Part shown: positions 32,512 through 41,594 of the stretch, piece after piece
Position numbering within the stretch: position 1 is the stretch's first letter
How the letters are laid out: each line of letters starts with the position of its first letter
Source of the DNA: Kangiella spongicola
GTDB lineage: Bacteria > Pseudomonadota > Gammaproteobacteria > Enterobacterales > Kangiellaceae
NCBI RefSeq assembly: GCF_003194565.2
Contig: NZ_QICH01000003.1
Coordinates: 124,001-188,000 of the forward strand
Length of the DNA stretch: 64,000 bases
Direction of reading: 5' to 3'
Program-made: the position numbers and the translations under genes
Notes under the pieces: generated by a model
The model's input: the letters and a program-made list of their open reading frames with translations, nothing else
The model's database searches: none
What the model was told of the DNA's origin: nothing

Positions 32512-34906
32512 GTGCCGTCTCCATTTCTCCAGAAAAACCTTTGTGTTGAACGTTCTGAATTTCGAGGCCAGGGCGACCATTAACTTCTAGCACCATTGGC
32601 CCCAGTTTTTCGTCAATACAGATATCCACACCGATATAGCCAAGCGGGATCGCTTTTTGGGAGTTTTCTGCTATTTGCTTAATTTTATTCCAGAATGGAA
32701 CCTGCACACCGACAATATTAAAGCCGGTATCGGGGTGTTCTTGCAGCTCTTTGCCTTTGAAACTACATTTTGTGGTCAAACCGGTTTCAATATCTACACT
32801 GAGGCCAATAGCGCCTTGATGTAGATTCGCTTTACCTTCGGACAATTTTGTCGGAACTCGAAGCATACAGCTGATGATTTCCTGATTACACAAAATCACG
32901 CGGATATCACTCAGACCAAGGTTGGCAATTTTAGAAATGCCATGATGCTCAATCAGTAGTGGCTCTATATAAGCGGTATCAGGCTGTCCGTCTTGGGCAA
33001 AGTTACCCGTAATAATTTCAGAGACATGATAGCGAATATCTAATAGGCTCAAGCGTTTACCTGATGCAGTAACAAAGGTACCGTTATCATTCTCAACTAT
33101 CACCAAGATGCCGTTACCTTGGGAACCGCGATTAGGCTTTACTACGAAGCTATTAAAGTCTCGCAGATGCTCAACGAATTCATCCAAATGTCTAAAACTA
33201 TCGCAAGCGTCTAATGTTTGTGGCACTGGAACGCCGTGTTGCAGTAAGACTTTTTTCGTTTCAATTTTATCAATAGCTAGCTGTAGTAATTTACGGTCAT
33301 TTAGTTTGTAGACGTAGTCGCGATTACGCTGGTTGATCCCCATGGTATTGTTTTGCTTATTAATATTTTTAAAGCGGAAAAGCTCAGAGATACGCAACCC
33401 TGTCCATTGGCCGATAAAGATTTGCGCAGCCATTACTAGCAGCAAGGTTTCTGGGAATAGGGCAAAGAAACTTTGCAAAGTAATGGATGAGAAAGCTAAG
33501 TAGCACACAGCAATCATAGCCACACTACCAAGACTGGTTAGGATAAGTTCTCGCCAGTTATTGTCTTGCGTCATGTTGCTTAAGCGCTCTGCGATAAACG
33601 AAATAATAACTACAGGGAATAGTGTCATCATCCCCATTTGTAATGGTGTTTGTTCACCGAGCACCATAAAGATACCGATAAACAAAATAGTGTTTAAGGT
33701 AATAATGGCGGCTAAACGCGGGATTTTTAGTAGCTTATGCTTGTCGAAATACAGCTGACCCAACCAAGCCGTTAACAACACCCCGATAAAGCCAGCAAGA
33801 CCCATCCAAAAACCGGTGTAAACACAAGCGGCGGATACTAGCATTGGCATGAAAATACCGAAGGTTTTGAGACCTAAGACATTCCGCGCAAAAGAAATTA
33901 AAAATGCGACGAACGGGAACAGTAAGAAAATTCCTGCTGTTTTATTCTCGATCCCGAGTTTTGCCAGTAACGAAGCAGCGTTAAAAAATGCACCTTCATC
34001 ATTATCAAAGCGAAGCAGTGGGGCGGCGATGTGTTCACGCTTGATATCGAATATGTAGTCAAAGTTGATGTTTCGGGTATGACTGAACAACGCTTGATCA
34101 TCAATATAAAGCTCAAGGTAATGATGTGGTATTTTGGCAAAGTGATCGTTCAAAGGATCAAAAGGAACCCAGTGTCCCTGCACATAAGCTTCTACCCACT
34201 GATGCGAGGTTTTCTTCTTAGATGTTTCGAGAATGACGCCACCAACCAATCGCGTTGGAATCCCATTTAAACGTGCTAATGCCGCGAATAGTCGACTTTT
34301 ACCGTTACAGCTAGCCCGCTTTAGAACCATGGTTGTAATGGCATCTGTGGTCCCTTTAAAAGGCGCGCCTTCGATTTCGTTATAAGTGTAATCGTGAATA
34401 GCTCTTAGCGTAGATAACAATTTACGTTCTTTCGGCTGGATATTCATCCAAAGCTCAAGAATCCGGGGATCGTTAACCTGAATCACATCAGTTGGCTCAA
34501 GCCAGCGCTTAAGGTGAGGAGGGTAGTCGGTTGGAATATCGAGTTCCGGATCGATTTCGTATTTTTGCTCACGCGACGAGATGATTGCACTGTAGCGGAT
34601 TGGTGTGGTCGAAAAACCTGTCCAAACACCTTGGCGACCGACCAGCGATTCATTATTCGTGAACTCTAGGGTTCCCGATTGCAACGACTCGTTAATCACT
34701 TCTTGGCGATCATTGGTCAAAGGTAAATAGGTACGATTAACAATATCTTCGTTGCCGGCATCAAACGTCATGGTTAAAGAATAACGGTGCAGCAATTCAG
34801 CCCCAAGTTGCTTCACATGGGAAGGCTGTAGCCAAATATGTAACGTCAGTAAGGTCAAACCTACTAGGGCGAACCAAACAGACGGTTTATTCAATTTTTT
34901 TAGCAT
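32492..34906 (-). CDS. Fusion: transglutaminase-like domain, multi-helix membrane domain and ATP-grasp (RimK-related) ligase
   Basis: 804 residues. N-terminal anchor about 10-26; transglutaminase-like core about 160-255 with Cys200 (RASCNGKSR), His235 (SHQWVEAYV) and Asp250 (PFDPLND); six to seven membrane helices about 322-505 (the 7TM domain found with so-called inactive transglutaminases); then from Met522 (MGINQRNRDYV) a complete ATP-grasp ligase with VVKPNRGSQGNGI, RVPTKLSEGKANLHQGAIG and EVNGRPGLEIQN. In other proteobacteria I know the last part as a separate gene (alpha-L-glutamate ligase-like). No stop or ribosome site precedes Met522, so this is one chain. Substrate unknown; peptide or cell-envelope modification is a guess. 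Confidence 0.85.
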   Translation of the reverse strand: MLKKLNKPSVWFALVGLTLLTLHIWLQPSHVKQLGAELLHRYSLTMTFDAGNEDIVNRTYLPLTNDRQEVINESLQSGTLEFTNNESLVGRQGVWTGFSTTPIRYSAIISSREQKYEIDPELDIPTDYPPHLKRWLEPTDVIQVNDPRILELWMNIQPKERKLLSTLRAIHDYTYNEIEGAPFKGTTDAITTMVLKRASCNGKSRLFAALARLNGIPTRLVGGVILETSKKKTSHQWVEAYVQGHWVPFDPLNDHFAKIPHHYLELYIDDQALFSHTRNINFDYIFDIKREHIAAPLLRFDNDEGAFFNAASLLAKLGIENKTAGIFLLFPFVAFLISFARNVLGLKTFGIFMPMLVSAACVYTGFWMGLAGFIGVLLTAWLGQLYFDKHKLLKIPRLAAIITLNTILFIGIFMVLGEQTPLQMGMMTLFPVVIISFIAERLSNMTQDNNWRELILTSLGSVAMIAVCYLAFSSITLQSFFALFPETLLLVMAAQIFIGQWTGLRISELFRFKNINKQNNTMGINQRNRDYVYKLNDRKLLQLAIDKIETKKVLLQHGVPVPQTLDACDSFRHLDEFVEHLRDFNSFVVKPNRGSQGNGILVIVENDNGTFVTASGKRLSLLDIRYHVSEIITGNFAQDGQPDTAYIEPLLIEHHGISKIANLGLSDIRVILCNQEIISCMLRVPTKLSEGKANLHQGAIGLSVDIETGLTTKCSFKGKELQEHPDTGFNIVGVQVPFWNKIKQIAENSQKAIPLGYIGVDICIDEKLGPMVLEVNGRPGLEIQNVQHKGFSGEMETARDNTKI

Positions 34907-35197
34907 ATTTATACGAATATTTCCTGCGCAATAAATAATAACGACGTACAGCTTAGTTAGAGACTAATAAGCCATTGATTGATAAAGTGTAGCAATTGTA
35001 TAGCAAAAGTGCTTTATGGGTGTGAAAAGCCTCACAAGTTAAAAAGCGTAAATAAAGTTAAAATTTTAAAGGTTCAGCTGTATATAAGCCTATTAATAGA
35101 CTCTTGGCAATAAATTATAGAAGAAGATTTTGCAGTAGGGCTGATGTTCACTGGTAGAGCAGTCTGTTAATTGCTCTACCAGTGAGTTTTCTGTGTC
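34907..35197. other. Gap upstream of the fusion gene
   Basis: About 290 bases, AT-rich, between the tryptophan dioxygenase stop and the fusion-gene ATG, both on the minus strand. It contains the 13-bp inverted repeat listed separately and presumably the promoter of the fusion gene; no gene was found. Confidence 0.5.
35149..35184. repeat. Perfect 13-bp inverted repeat after the tryptophan dioxygenase gene
   Basis: CACTGGTAGAGCA (35149-35161) and TGCTCTACCAGTG (35172-35184) with a ten-base loop, starting 13 bases past the stop. No T run on the minus strand, so it may be a weak terminator, a transcript-stabilising stem or an operator. Confidence 0.7.
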
Positions 35198-36283
35198 TTA
35201 CAGGTGGAAGTTGACGGCTTTGACAACTTCTGGAGGTAGCTCTGGTAATGACGAGCGAGGTATTAAGAAGGTTGTCAGATTAAACAAATCTCTGAAGAAA
35301 CGATTATTTTGAGTCGTTTGCTTTAAGTAATCATGCCCCGATGAGCCACCTGTACCAATTTTGGTTCCTAACATACGGTGAACCATAGTTGTGTGGCGAT
35401 AGCGCCATGTCGTGAACTTCTCATCAATATCGATCAAGCCTTGTAGCAATCTAAAAGGTGAGTTGAGCATTGGTTGTTCACGATAAAGGTTGATGAAAAG
35501 GGCACTTAAAGTCGCTTCTTGGCTCAAGCGGAAGCGGCCCTGTTGCTTTAATTCTTGGTATTTGTCCTTATCGAATAAGGCGTCGAAGTTAGCGTGTGTA
35601 TTTGCTAAATCATTAAGCTGGAATGTTTTTTCAGCATCTGTTAAATAGTCAGCTTCTTTGATGACTTGCTCATCGTGCGCCAACATATCTTCTACCGCCT
35701 GTTTGTACTTTTCCCAGAACTTAAAATCGCCAAACTCCAAGAAAGGCATGCGTTCGAGCCAGCTTTCGACAGCATCAAACAAGCTCGGTTGCTCTTCAAG
35801 GTTCAATAAATAGTTGCGGTCTTTTTCGTTAAGGCGGTTATAGAAAGATTTTTTATCGAAATTAATGCGGAACTCAGACTTTAGTCCTAATAAGATTTCA
35901 ATTTCTTTAAATTGAATACTTTGGAAACCAGAAGCTGGGATCAGGTAATCACGGAAGTCTAGAAAGTCGAGCGGCGTCATGGTTTCTAGGATGTCAATCT
36001 GATCAACCAAAACGTCTTGGATGCGATGAATACGCTCAATACGAAGATTAACCGTACTTAATTTATCTTCGTCGACGTGTTCTTGAGACAATGTCGGCAA
36101 AATAGCATGGATCTCGTGTAAAACTTGTTTGAACCAGAGCTCATAAGCTTGGTGCACAATGATGAATAAGGTTTCATCGTGTGCCTCTGCCCCGTATTTT
36201 TTGCTTTCTGGGTGTTGAGCATCTAGCAGCTTATCCAGCTGTAGATAATCGGGATAGTAACAAGGTTTAACGTTCTTCTGCAT
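35198..36283 (-). CDS. kynA: Tryptophan 2,3-dioxygenase family protein
   Basis: 361 residues from the ATG at 36283 with GGTGG just upstream; a longer frame upstream adds an unlikely Arg/Cys-rich leader. Motifs: HDETLFIIVHQAYELWFKQ (35-53, includes the proximal active-site His), DFLDFRDYL, RHTTMVHRMLGTKIGTGGSSGHDYL (split around residue 310; heme and substrate region). Oxidises L-tryptophan to N-formylkynurenine with heme iron. The chain is longer than the shortest bacterial members. No other kynurenine-pathway gene is in the window. It fits the amino-acid-catabolic theme. Confidence 0.93.
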   Translation of the reverse strand: MQKNVKPCYYPDYLQLDKLLDAQHPESKKYGAEAHDETLFIIVHQAYELWFKQVLHEIHAILPTLSQEHVDEDKLSTVNLRIERIHRIQDVLVDQIDILETMTPLDFLDFRDYLIPASGFQSIQFKEIEILLGLKSEFRINFDKKSFYNRLNEKDRNYLLNLEEQPSLFDAVESWLERMPFLEFGDFKFWEKYKQAVEDMLAHDEQVIKEADYLTDAEKTFQLNDLANTHANFDALFDKDKYQELKQQGRFRLSQEATLSALFINLYREQPMLNSPFRLLQGLIDIDEKFTTWRYRHTTMVHRMLGTKIGTGGSSGHDYLKQTTQNNRFFRDLFNLTTFLIPRSSLPELPPEVVKAVNFHL

Positions 36284-36452
36284 AGTCCACCAGCATATAT
36301 TTTGTTTGTTTAGCATTCTAATGTTGTGTTTTAAGGTGCAAGCTAAAGTGCGGCGAGGCAATGGCTAATTTTTTAAACGGAGTTTAGTTAACTAAATGAG
36401 GATTAAAAAATTAATCATTAACAAAGCAGCGCTGATGATTGCGCCTTAAAAC

Positions 36453-36484
36453 AAAAAAAGGAGTGGCTTTTACACCACTCCTTT
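36453..36484 (-). terminator. Intrinsic terminator of gltA
   Basis: AAAGGAGTGG (36457-36466) pairs with CCACTCCTTT (36475-36484); the plus-strand A run at 36453-36459 gives seven minus-strand T. Confidence 0.92.
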
Positions 36485-36552
36485 CCGATTATAGACACTT
36501 CAAAAAAATAATGTCAGCAAAGATTTTAACTTTTTTAAGCTAAAGTTTTCGC

Positions 36553-37848
36553 TTATTTTCTTTCTTGAATATCGACATAATCACGTTCTTTCTCACCCGT
36601 GTATAACTGGCGAGGTCGACCGATTTTACGGCTAGATTCGCCCATCATTTCATTCCACTGAGATACCCAGCCGACTGTACGCGATAATGCGAAGATTACT
36701 GTGAACATGTTGGTTGGGATACCGATAGCATCAAGAATAACGCCTGAGTAGAAATCTACGTTCGGATAAAGCTTCTTCTCCACGAAGTACGGATCTTCTA
36801 ACGCCATTTTTTCTAGCTCTAGAGCAACCTTGAACGTTGGATCGTCTTGCTTACCTAGTAGCTCTAATACTTCGTGAGCACTTTCACGCATAACTTTAGC
36901 ACGTGGGTCGAAGTTTTTGTAAACACGGTGACCAAAGCCCATTAAGCGGAATGGATCGTTTTTATCTTTAGCGCGTGCTACGTATTCAGGGATGTTTTTC
37001 ACATCACCGATTTCACGCAACATGTTCAAACATGCTTCGTTAGCACCGCCGTGAGCAGGACCCCATAGACAAGCAATACCCGATGCGATAGCTGCAAATG
37101 GGTTAGCGCCTGATGAGCCAGCTAAACGTACTGTAGACGTTGAAGCGTTTTGCTCGTGGTCTGCGTGTAGGATGAAGATGCGATCCATAGCTTTCACTAA
37201 GATTGGATCTGGCTTCCAGTCCTTCTCTGAAGGCATGCTGAACATCATGTTCAAGAAATTTTCAGCAAGGCTCATATCGTTGTTTGGATAAACGAACGGG
37301 TGGCCTACTGAATAGCGATAGCACATTGCAGCGATAGTTGGCACTTTAGAAATTAAACGAAGTGCGCTGATGTCACGATGTTGCGGATTATTAATATCCA
37401 ACGAGTCGTGATAAAACGCTGATAAAGCTCCAACGACAGAAACCATGATAGCCATTGGGTGAGCGTCACGGCGGAAACCGTTAAAGAAGCTCATCATTTG
37501 CTCGTGAACCATGGTGTGGTTGTTAATTTTTGCTACGAATTTTTGGTACTGCTCTTTATTTGGTAGCTCCCCATTTAGTAATAAATAGGCAACTTCTTCA
37601 AAATTTGAGTTATCCGCTAACTGTTCGATCGGATAACCGCGATAAAGTAGCTGTCCTTTGGCGCCATCAATATAAGTGATCTTCGATTCACAAGCACCAG
37701 TAGATACATAGCCAGGGTCGTAGGTGAAATAACCCGCTTTCCCTAATGCACCAACGGCGACAACGTCTTTACCTAGACTTGGTGATAGCACGTCTAGGGT
37801 GAGTTCTTCGCCATTTGGTAGGCTAAGTTTAGCTGTTTTATCCGACAT
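36553..37848 (-). CDS. gltA: Citrate synthase, type II
   Basis: 431 residues from the ATG at 37848 with GAGGAGA upstream; the longer TTG-start frame contains that ribosome site. Condenses acetyl-CoA and oxaloacetate. Catalytic motifs: [20 protein letters not shown] (about 228-247), [27 protein letters not shown] and DFYSGVI with the active-site Asp. The N-terminal domain places it with the hexameric, NADH-sensitive class of gammaproteobacteria. Divergent from the sdh operon across a 344-base gap, the arrangement seen in E. coli. Confidence 0.97.
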   Translation of the reverse strand: MSDKTAKLSLPNGEELTLDVLSPSLGKDVVAVGALGKAGYFTYDPGYVSTGACESKITYIDGAKGQLLYRGYPIEQLADNSNFEEVAYLLLNGELPNKEQYQKFVAKINNHTMVHEQMMSFFNGFRRDAHPMAIMVSVVGALSAFYHDSLDINNPQHRDISALRLISKVPTIAAMCYRYSVGHPFVYPNNDMSLAENFLNMMFSMPSEKDWKPDPILVKAMDRIFILHADHEQNASTSTVRLAGSSGANPFAAIASGIACLWGPAHGGANEACLNMLREIGDVKNIPEYVARAKDKNDPFRLMGFGHRVYKNFDPRAKVMRESAHEVLELLGKQDDPTFKVALELEKMALEDPYFVEKKLYPNVDFYSGVILDAIGIPTNMFTVIFALSRTVGWVSQWNEMMGESSRKIGRPRQLYTGEKERDYVDIQERK

Positions 37849-38020
37849 ATAGTCTCCTCGGGACAATAAATTGCTTACTTTTTAATCTAAAAGCTGTGTT
37901 TAAGAGTAAGAAGGCCACACATTCTACAAAATTTTGAATAAATTTCATAAATTAATTTTATGTCTTTTTGTAGATAAGCTTAAGTTTTAACCACCAAATG
38001 AAAATAGGCAAGGGAATTAA

Positions 38021-38049
38021 TTGTAATCGGTGGTAAGCACTTATATAAT
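38021..38049 (+). promoter_or_regulatory. Promoter of sdhCDAB
   Basis: TTGTAA (38021-38026) and TATAAT (38044-38049) with a 17-base spacer in the 344-base gltA-sdhC gap (37849-38192). It predicts a 5' leader of about 137 bases in which I see no known riboswitch. The gltA-proximal half of the gap is very AT-rich, and no clear gltA promoter stood out. Confidence 0.8.
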
Positions 38050-38192
38050 TTCCCCCTGAAATATGTATCACTGGGGAGTTCGTCAGGCTATTTGTATTTC
38101 TGGGTCGAACATACATTGCTATTGTAGAAATCCTGGCGAAAGCATAAACTCATGCCTTCTTCGACCAAGGCAATAATTTGTAAAGATACGTT

Positions 38193-38567
38193 GTGATTAA
38201 AAAGAGACCAAAAAACTTAGATCTTACTACGGTAAGACAACCTATACCTGCAATATCATCAATCTTGCATCGTATTACAGGTGTTGTTCTATTCATTGCT
38301 ATGCCAATCCTTCTTTGGATGCTGCAAAAGTCGTTTGATAGCGCTGGCCACGCCGAGCTACATGCGATGTTCACTGAGTCATTCCTTTGGCAATTCATCC
38401 TTTGGGCTATCTTAACTTCGGTTGTTTACCATGTATTCGCAGGTGTTCGTCACTTGTTAATGGATATGGGGATCGGAGAAACGCTTAAAGGCGGTCGCGT
38501 AAGCGCCTGGAGTGTCATCATCCTTTCAGCTATCTCAGCAGTATTATTAGGAGTGTGGGTATGGTAA
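38193..38567 (+). CDS. sdhC: Succinate dehydrogenase cytochrome b556 subunit
   Basis: 124 residues from a GTG. RPKNLDLTTVRQPIPAISSILHRITGVVLF, split around residue 20, is the canonical SdhC start, with SSxxHRxTG marking the quinone/heme region; three membrane helices (about 29-47, 65-84, 103-124). Anchors SdhAB and carries electrons to ubiquinone. Weak ribosome site (AAAGATA). Overlaps sdhD. Confidence 0.95.
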   Translation: MIKKRPKNLDLTTVRQPIPAISSILHRITGVVLFIAMPILLWMLQKSFDSAGHAELHAMFTESFLWQFILWAILTSVVYHVFAGVRHLLMDMGIGETLKGGRVSAWSVIILSAISAVLLGVWVW

Positions 38568-38908
38568 CTACCGTCACTAGCTTAGGCCGTTCAGGTCTAC
38601 ACGATTGGGTGTTGCAACGCCTATCTGCGGTAATCATGTTGGCCTATGTGGTTTACTTAGGCTACTTCTTTGCAACAACACCAGAAATTACGTTTGCTGC
38701 GTGGCAGGGATTGTTCGCGAGCACCTTTATGAAGGTATTCTCGTTCTTAACTCTGTTATCAGTGGTTATGCACGCTTGGATTGGCCTATGGATTGTTTCT
38801 ACGGACTATATGCCTAAAGTGAGCATTCGTGTCGCTTTCCAAGCGATTGTTATTGTGATTTGTCTTTCACTCCTCGTGTGGGGCATCCAGATATTGTGGA
38901 GCTTATAA
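38561..38908 (+). CDS. sdhD: Succinate dehydrogenase membrane anchor subunit
   Basis: 115 residues from the ATG at 38561 preceded by AGGAG; it overlaps the sdhC stop by seven bases. Motifs SGLHDWVLQRLSAVIM (10-25) and HAWIGLW, whose His is the expected heme b ligand, with three helices. Second membrane anchor of complex II. Confidence 0.95.
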   Translation: MVTTVTSLGRSGLHDWVLQRLSAVIMLAYVVYLGYFFATTPEITFAAWQGLFASTFMKVFSFLTLLSVVMHAWIGLWIVSTDYMPKVSIRVAFQAIVIVICLSLLVWGIQILWSL

Positions 38909-38911
38909 AGC

Positions 38912-40678
38912 ATGTCTATACCTACGTACACTTTTGATGCCGTAATTGTAGGGGGCGGTGGCGCTGGTATGCGTGCCTCGCTACAACTTGCTAAAAGCGG
39001 TCAAAAGGTAGCATTAATCTCAAAAGTATTCCCAACCCGTTCGCACACAGTATCTGCTCAAGGCGGTATTACAGTAGCGCTCGGTAACTCTCACCCAGAC
39101 GATTGGCGCTGGCACATGTTCGATACCGTAAAAGGTTCGGACTATATCGGTGACCAAGATGCGATTGAGTACATGTGTGAAAATGGTCCAGCAGCCGTAT
39201 ATGAGCTGGAGCACATGGGCTTGCCGTTCTCACGTCTGGATAACGGTAAAATTTATCAACGTCCTTTCGGTGGCCAGTCTAAAGAGTTCGGTGGCGAGCA
39301 AGCTGCGCGTACTGCTGCTGCCGCTGACCGTACAGGCCACGCGCTTCTACACACCTTATATCAAGCGAACTTAGCTGCGCAGACTGAATTCTTCAATGAA
39401 TGGTATGCGATGGATATCGTTCGTAATGAAGAAGGTGATGTTTGCGGTGTTACTGCGATGTCGATTGAAACTGGCGAAGTAGCCTTGTTTAAGTCGCGTG
39501 CAACAGTTTTCGCAACGGGCGGCTCGGGTCGTATCTACGCATCGACTACTAACGCATTGATTAACACTGGTGACGGTGTTGGTATGGCGTTACGTGCTGG
39601 ATTACCGGTACAAGACATCGAAATGTGGCAGTTCCACCCAACGGGTATCGCTGGCGCAGGTGTATTGGTGACAGAAGGTTGTCGTGGTGAAGGTGGTTAT
39701 CTTATCAATAAAGATGGCGAACGCTTCATGGAGCGTTATGCGCCAAACGCCAAAGACTTAGCATCGCGTGACGTTGTTGCACGCTCGATGATGAAAGAAA
39801 TTCTTGCTGGTCGTGGTGCTGGTGAAGAGGGCGACCACGTATTCTTGAAGCTTGATCACTTAGGTCAGGAAGTTCTTAATAAGCGTCTACCAGGTATTAG
39901 TGAGCTTTCTAAAATTTTTGCTCACGTCGATCCTGCTAAAGATCCAATCCCAGTGGTTCCAACCTGTCACTACATGATGGGTGGTATTCCAACCAACAAA
40001 TTTGGTCAAGTAATTGACCGTGATCCGAATGGCGAAGAGCGTATCGTTAAAGGTTTCTACGCGGTCGGTGAAGTTGCTTGTGTATCGGTTCACGGTGCAA
40101 ACCGTCTTGGTGGTAACTCGTTGCTTGACTTGGTTGTATTCGGTCGTGCCGCTGGTTTACACCTTGAAGAGTCGTTACGCGAAGGTGAGCTTCCGTTTTC
40201 TGAGTTCAATGATTCAGACGCTGAGCGTTCTATGGCGCGTTATAAGCGTTGGGAAGAGTCGAGCGAAGGTGAGAGTGTTGCTGAATTGCGTAAAGAACTT
40301 CAGCAAACGATGCAAAACCACTTCGGCGTATTCCGTACTGGCGACTTGATGAAAGAAGGTCTTGAGAAAGTTAAGAAACTTCGTGAGCGCATGAAAAATG
40401 CTGTGTTGAAAGATAAGTCGAAAGGCTTTAACACAGAGCGCGTCGAGTGTCTTGAGCTTGAGAACTTGATGGAAGTTGCTTACGCTACTGCTATGGCTGC
40501 GGACTTCCGTACAGAAAGCCGTGGTGCGCACAGTCGTGAAGATTTCCCAGATCGTGATGATGAAAACTGGTTAGTACACTCTGTTTTCTATCCAGAAACT
40601 GAAGAAATGGGTACTCGTGACGTTAATATGCACCCTGAAAAAGTTGATGCTTTCCCGCCGAAAGCTCGTACTTATTAA
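38912..40678 (+). CDS. sdhA: Succinate dehydrogenase flavoprotein subunit
   Basis: 588 residues. FAD site [11 protein letters not shown] (14-24), covalent-FAD histidine in [11 protein letters not shown] (near residue 44), active-site segments [25 protein letters not shown] and [11 protein letters not shown], and [18 protein letters not shown]. Oxidises succinate to fumarate on the cytoplasmic face of the membrane. Three bases after sdhD. Confidence 0.98.
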   Translation: MSIPTYTFDAVIVGGGGAGMRASLQLAKSGQKVALISKVFPTRSHTVSAQGGITVALGNSHPDDWRWHMFDTVKGSDYIGDQDAIEYMCENGPAAVYELEHMGLPFSRLDNGKIYQRPFGGQSKEFGGEQAARTAAAADRTGHALLHTLYQANLAAQTEFFNEWYAMDIVRNEEGDVCGVTAMSIETGEVALFKSRATVFATGGSGRIYASTTNALINTGDGVGMALRAGLPVQDIEMWQFHPTGIAGAGVLVTEGCRGEGGYLINKDGERFMERYAPNAKDLASRDVVARSMMKEILAGRGAGEEGDHVFLKLDHLGQEVLNKRLPGISELSKIFAHVDPAKDPIPVVPTCHYMMGGIPTNKFGQVIDRDPNGEERIVKGFYAVGEVACVSVHGANRLGGNSLLDLVVFGRAAGLHLEESLREGELPFSEFNDSDAERSMARYKRWEESSEGESVAELRKELQQTMQNHFGVFRTGDLMKEGLEKVKKLRERMKNAVLKDKSKGFNTERVECLELENLMEVAYATAMAADFRTESRGAHSREDFPDRDDENWLVHSVFYPETEEMGTRDVNMHPEKVDAFPPKARTY

Positions 40679-40709
40679 TCCGTAACGGCAAAGCATAAAG
40701 AGTATAATT

Positions 40710-41408
40710 ATGAAATTTAAAATTTACCGTTATAACCCTGAAACGGACAAGAAACCTTACATGCAAGAGTTCGATATCGATATTGCTGAAGGTTCTGACA
40801 AAATGTTGCTAGACGTATTGGTAGATCTGAAAGAACAAGATCCTACTTTATCATTTAGACGCTCGTGTCGTGAAGGTGTTTGTGGATCTGACGGTCTTAA
40901 CATCAATGGTAAAAACGGCTTAGCGTGTATTACTGCGGTTTCAAGTTTGAAATCTCCAGTAGTTATTCGTCCATTACCAGGCTTACCAGTGATTCGTGAC
41001 TTAGTCGTGGATATGGCTCAGTTCTATAAGCAGTATGAAAAGATCAAACCATACTTAATCGCAGACACTGAAACTCCAGCTAAAGAGCGTTTACAGTCTC
41101 CAGAAGACCGTGAAAAGCTTGATGGTTTATACGAGTGTATTTTATGTGCTTGCTGTTCAACTGCTTGTCCTTCGTTCTGGTGGAACCCTGATAAGTTCGT
41201 TGGTCCATCAGGATTGTTGCAGGCTTACCGCTTCTTAGTGGATAGCCGCGACACGCATACAGAAGAGCGTTTGGCTGATTTAGATGATGCTTACAGCGTA
41301 TTCCGTTGTCGCGGTATCATGAATTGTGTTGATGTTTGTCCAAAAGGTCTAAACCCAACTAAAGCAATTGGTCATATACGTTCTATGTTGCTGAAAAGTG
41401 GTGTATAA
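40710..41408 (+). CDS. sdhB: Succinate dehydrogenase iron-sulfur subunit
   Basis: 232 residues with the three cluster motifs: [2Fe-2S] CREGVCGSDG then C at NGLAC, [4Fe-4S] CILCACCSTACPSFWW and [3Fe-4S] CRGIMNCVDVCPKGLNP. Transfers electrons from SdhA to the quinone site. Followed by a 186-base gap with a long hairpin before sucA. Confidence 0.98.
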   Translation: MKFKIYRYNPETDKKPYMQEFDIDIAEGSDKMLLDVLVDLKEQDPTLSFRRSCREGVCGSDGLNINGKNGLACITAVSSLKSPVVIRPLPGLPVIRDLVVDMAQFYKQYEKIKPYLIADTETPAKERLQSPEDREKLDGLYECILCACCSTACPSFWWNPDKFVGPSGLLQAYRFLVDSRDTHTEERLADLDDAYSVFRCRGIMNCVDVCPKGLNPTKAIGHIRSMLLKSGV

Positions 41409-41482
41409 TTAGCAATATCTAATAGTGATTAGCCAAAACGTTGAATAAGGTTGCTGTATTAGTAGCACATTGAACAACGCGT

Positions 41483-41549
41483 AAATCGCATCTCTAACAG
41501 TTAGGCTTCGTAAAATCGAGGCTTAACTGTGTTAAGGGTTGCGATTTTT
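41483..41549 (+). terminator. Long imperfect hairpin between sdhB and sucA
   Basis: Outer stem AAATCGCA (41483-41490) / TGCGATTT (41540-41547), inner stem CTAACAGTTAGGCTTCG (41494-41510) / CGAGGCTTAACTGTGTTA (41517-41534) with a few G-T pairs and a bulge, then T's. It could end or attenuate sdh transcripts, or stabilise their 3' end. Confidence 0.6.
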
Positions 41550-41594
41550 GGTTATCATAGCGATACAAATACCGAGAAGTGGTGTTAAATTAAA

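Noticed and set aside
33343-33343. Met522 of the fusion protein as start of a separate ligase gene
   Set aside because: No Shine-Dalgarno sequence, no stop codon before it, and the frame is continuous.
36284-36361. Longer N-terminus of tryptophan dioxygenase
   Set aside because: Extra residues are unlike the family and the ribosome site GGTGG supports the ATG at 36283.
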